DNA of 64,000 bases, from the NCBI GenBank assembly GCA_037833965.1, contig AP031356.1:10500501-10564500 (forward strand), given 5' to 3'. The position numbers and the translations under genes were made by a program. The notes beneath the pieces are model-generated. The model saw nothing but the letters and a program-made list of their open reading frames with translations, was not told where the DNA came from and ran no database searches. Numbering within the stretch: position 1 is the first letter of the stretch; the number at the start of each line of letters is the position of its first letter. The stretch comes from Marchantia polymorpha subsp. ruderalis (Eukaryota; Streptophyta; Marchantiopsida; Marchantiales; Marchantiaceae). This document shows positions 61,801 to 64,000 of the stretch, piece by piece.

Positions 61801-63598
61801 CAAGAAGGCGTTGGTGACGGCTCCAATTTTGGCGAAACCGGATTGGGGTAAACCTTTCATTCTCTACACAGATGCATCAAATATTGCTGTAGGATGCACC
61901 TTGAGTCAATTAGATGATGAAAAGCATGATCATCCAATTGCCTATGCTAGTAGACAAATGGTTCAAGCGGAGAAGAATTACTCAGTGACAGAGAGAGAGG
62001 CCTTAGCTGTAATCTTCTCACTTAAGAAGTTTCGACATTATTTGTTGGGTGGGAGATTCACTATAGTGACTGATCATAAGGCTTTGAAATACATTTTCAA
62101 CAAGCCTAATGCTGAAGGGAGGATAGCTAGATGGAAGCTACTACTAGCAGAGTTTGATTATACCATTGAGGATAGACCTGGAAAGAAGCATGCTAATGCG
62201 GATTTGATGTCGAGAGCATATGATGATGGAGGAGATCAGTCAGTAGATGACACCTTTCCGGATGAGGACTTGCTAGTCATGGACACGGTGACAACAGTAC
62301 CGGAGGAGTACAAGGAAATTTGGGATTTCATCTCTAGAGGAGAGTTTCCTCAAGGAATGCATCAAAGGGAGAAAAATGCATTAGTGAAGAGATGTCAACC
62401 TTATATGATCATGGAGAAGGTACTTTTTCATCAAGGAGCTGACGGACTTCTACGAAGGGCGGTTGGGAGAGGAGAGGCACTACAACTCATGAAGGAGTTT
62501 CATGATGGTGCAGTATGTGGAGGACATTTTGCGGGGAAGGTAACTGCCTTCAAAATTCTTGATGCTGGTTATCATTGGAAGGGTATTTTTAAGGATTGTG
62601 TGGAATATTGCAAAAGTTGTGATGTGTGTCAAGCTTTTGCTAAAAAGTCCATGAAAACCCCTCCTATGATTTCTGTACCAGTGTTAGGTCCTTTTGAAAA
62701 GTGGGGAATAGATTTTGTAGGTCCTTTGAATCTTACTCCTCGAGGGAATAAGTTCATTGTGATAGCTACAGATTATCTTACGAAGTGGGTAGAGGCAAGA
62801 CCACTTAAATCTACTAATGAGAAGGAGGTTGGTAGATTTTTATATGAGAGAATCATTACTCGATTTGGTTGTCCATTGGAGTTAGTATCAGATAGAGGAG
62901 GAGAATTTGTGGGAAGTATGATTCAAGCCATGTTGGAGCACTTTTCCATCAAGGCTCGAGTAACCACTTCCTACAAACCTAACGCTAACGGGTTGGCGGA
63001 GCGGACCAACTACACTTTGTGTATGATGTTGGCCAAGGATGCAGACATGGACGGGAGTAAACACAATTGGGACAAGAGGCTCCATGCTATCTTATGGGAG
63101 TATCGCACAACATGGAAGACATCTACCGGATACTCACCTTTTCGGATGGTGTATGGAGTTGAGTCAAAACTTCCCATACAGTTTGACTTGACAACATTCA
63201 CAACAATCCAGCAAAGGTTGAAGAAATCAAATGGAGCAGAAGCCATCAAGTCTCGCCAACAACAATTGATGGAGTTGGAGGAAGCTCGAGCATTAGCCAT
63301 GGTACGAGTGGAGCGGGCTCAACAGTTGCAGAAGAAGTATCACGACAAACGAAGTGGAAACCAGAACTTGAAGCCGTTCAAGGAAGGTGATTGGGTGATG
63401 CTCTTTGATGCAATTAGATACAAGAGAGCTAGGAAAAAGTTTCTTCCTAAGTATTTTGGACCTTTCATAGTTGAGAAGGTGTGGGGAAATTTCACTTATG
63501 ACATCAAGGAGTTAGGAGGACGTCACTTCGATCGAGTCAACCACGACAAGTTGAAGTTATTCCATCGAAGATCAGATTCTTTCACTCCGAGGGCGTAG
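58832..63598 (+). CDS. Element 2 Gag-Pol polyprotein, intact Gypsy
   Basis: About 1588 aa without a stop. Gag capsid domain at residues about 8-170 (LPVFYGRENEDVEAFVRDF, SALKWYKEYKREH, FLPSESYEKLM). Zinc knuckle CFSCGGPHFQRNC at 267-279, with only three residues between the second Cys and the His. Protease: VDGGSAVNAM (Asp about 469, DGG instead of DSG/DTG) and YDLLLGRPWL. RT: PIVIVKKKNGKLRVCVDY, FGLCNAPATFQRFM, FIDDFCVYG (Asp 865-866). RNase H: LYTDASNIAVG (Asp about 1014) and VTDHKALKYI. Integrase: zinc region to CKSCDVCQ (about 1222-1265), then GIDFVGP (Asp 1294), VSDRGGEF (Asp 1354) and LAERTN (Glu 1390), a D-x35-E triad. The C-terminal tail ends HDKLKLFHRR, with no chromodomain. All catalytic residues are present, so it may be autonomous. 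Confidence 0.93.
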   Translation: MGKLPVFYGRENEDVEAFVRDFKRACIGNNERKKDEWAMLLPDFLEDSALKWYKEYKREHSEDDTWETLTENLIENFLPSESYEKLMCEVTFLKQGENEKVRTYVERTEKLESRFHVVLRKGGDEVDATMVGIRAMLMKNFVGGLRPEIRSKVRYEKPSSKAEAIRIAIRMEESLEDDDSSLVAREVAPPVVGRSIVSNTSTSSTIANPSVDFQNELKSITETLADLKINVVQLWEKRNQNVVGGSRGYGNYPPRGNPPSGNFAVSCFSCGGPHFQRNCPNPRQHDGVRHNNNAPATQQAKDKGVASIDVFPHQCTFEKGESSKSKVDILAHEKKRARFADESIFMEDTPSRSTRSSGVSQPRVPRKKLGMDDFSISSSQAKYDVVEDVGNQKANITVGQLIALNPAIRKELRGGLISTRTKKRKSKGKAHMTNVGVGVVDAAASEVCTHASKIEVRINGHDVSDVLVDGGSAVNAMSERLMQKLGMQPSRPSSIIVGMANKQKVRPLGVVDKVVVSVRGVQTLLSFQILKEASYDLLLGRPWLRAVGTTDRWHKGYLRIGPKNHRVKVPLTRGGESTTDSDRPTDEYWESESEESGSFSEVDTDISTSDQETSSEYSSDDNVQVQVIAAMELLPRPGVKKDPDKVEMSEEEVCRRLSTLRFGPKVTKEEKAKFLDIFRKYIHVFAFSYKDLKHVTLETHRIELEEKARPIRQKQRRINPPTALVVKEEIDKLKEAGFIYEVENSEWVSPIVIVKKKNGKLRVCVDYKKLNAVTKKDYYPLPFIDEILEEVAGHEWYSFGDGYSGYNQIQIALEDQLKTTFTTPWGTFAFRVMPFGLCNAPATFQRFMNRVFEPFIGKFVRDFIDDFCVYGRKADHFDHLIKILQRLEEAKASLNPEKCIFGCEEGLLLGHIISKNGIAVDPEKVTRIMELPFPATLTKLRQFLGMVGYYRRFILSFSNKAHALTNYMKKGVEYELIFKDEAAKKAFEVLKKALVTAPILAKPDWGKPFILYTDASNIAVGCTLSQLDDEKHDHPIAYASRQMVQAEKNYSVTEREALAVIFSLKKFRHYLLGGRFTIVTDHKALKYIFNKPNAEGRIARWKLLLAEFDYTIEDRPGKKHANADLMSRAYDDGGDQSVDDTFPDEDLLVMDTVTTVPEEYKEIWDFISRGEFPQGMHQREKNALVKRCQPYMIMEKVLFHQGADGLLRRAVGRGEALQLMKEFHDGAVCGGHFAGKVTAFKILDAGYHWKGIFKDCVEYCKSCDVCQAFAKKSMKTPPMISVPVLGPFEKWGIDFVGPLNLTPRGNKFIVIATDYLTKWVEARPLKSTNEKEVGRFLYERIITRFGCPLELVSDRGGEFVGSMIQAMLEHFSIKARVTTSYKPNANGLAERTNYTLCMMLAKDADMDGSKHNWDKRLHAILWEYRTTWKTSTGYSPFRMVYGVESKLPIQFDLTTFTTIQQRLKKSNGAEAIKSRQQQLMELEEARALAMVRVERAQQLQKKYHDKRSGNQNLKPFKEGDWVMLFDAIRYKRARKKFLPKYFGPFIVEKVWGNFTYDIKELGGRHFDRVNHDKLKLFHRRSDSFTPRA

Positions 63599-63607
63599 TG
63601 AAATCTT

Positions 63608-63621
63608 GGTCCGGGGGTAAA
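63608..63621 (+). promoter_or_regulatory. Element 2 polypurine tract
   Basis: GGTCCGGGGGTAAA directly before the 3' LTR. It is G-rich but not a clean purine run; position is the main evidence. Confidence 0.55.
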
Positions 63622-64000
63622 TGTAAGACCGGGTGTTGCACATATGTACTAAGTCTTAGAAGTGGTCAAGGGAATAAGGATGATTAGCCAAGGCATAGCT
63701 AAGACTAGCTAGTTATGACTAAACTAGTTAGTTATAACTAAGTTTATCTAGTCATGATTAAGTTTAGCTACAATGTTTATAGTTGGCGGAATAATTAGCG
63801 GAGTTCTAGAAGAATGGAGTGAGCACTTCTATTTTGTCTTTTACAAGGAGTGAGCACTTCTATTTTGTCTTATACAAAAGTTCTAGATTCCAAGGGATTA
63901 GATATTTGACTAGAAGCTTGGATTCGATTGGTTTGACTAAATGTATGAAAGATGATTGGCTAGACTAAGTCTAATGTTGACTTAGTGGCTAGGAAGCTTG
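63622..64000 (+). mobile_element. Element 2, 3' LTR, cut by window edge
   Basis: The 379 bases visible appear identical to 56633-57011. About 480 more bases of LTR, then CGACC and the rest of element 1's 3' LTR (continuing GGGCGGCGG), are expected to the right. Confidence 0.93.

Overview
This is nuclear plant DNA made almost entirely of nested LTR retrotransposons. Evidence for a plant: Ty3/Gypsy polyproteins of the non-chromodomain type, primer binding sites complementary to a tRNA-Asp-like 3' end, plant-type TATA boxes, Copia and LINE relics, and one host-like gene resembling plant S-protein homologs. The species cannot be named from the sequence; a bryophyte, lycophyte or other streptophyte would fit.

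The dominant family is a Gypsy element whose LTRs are about 5 kb and GC-rich. Each LTR carries, in its U3 part, one long reading frame. That frame is intact only once (45419-48559, 1046 aa) and is a pseudogene in every other copy. Layout, left to right: end of a minus-strand LTR (1-195); Copia relic (196-497); solo LTR 'L1', minus (498-5616, TSD AAGAT); short unique DNA (5617-5977); LTR 'B', plus (5978-20223, TSD CTGAC), which contains solo LTR 'C' (7170-12109, TSD GTTGC) and 5'-truncated LTR 'D' (about 13986-18741); minisatellite DNA (20224-20606); solo LTR 'E' (20607-25942, TSD CTAGG).

A roughly 11 kb AT-rich island follows (25943-36950). It holds a LINE relic, a possible Copia relic, tandem repeats and an intact secreted-protein gene (35559-36149).

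The right third is a nest running off the window: a minus LTR fragment 'G' (to 40027) is broken by plus LTR 'A' (40028-44189). A is broken by a full element, 'element 1' (5' LTR 44190-49572, gag-pro-pol 49659-55335, 3' LTR from 55373). The 3' LTR of element 1 is broken at codon 5 of its own U3 frame by a second, intact Gypsy element, 'element 2' (from 56633, LTRs identical where both are visible).

In element 1 a TATA box and a conserved stem-loop lie after the U3 frame. The genomic RNA would therefore start there, run through gag-pro-pol and reach the U3 frame only in the 3' LTR, the position of a retroviral 3' accessory gene. Gag-Pro and Pol share one frame separated by a UAG followed by CAA UUA, the leaky-stop context known from tobamoviruses. 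These two features, plus a dispersed GC-rich palindrome that has spread inside the LTRs, are the most unusual content of the window.
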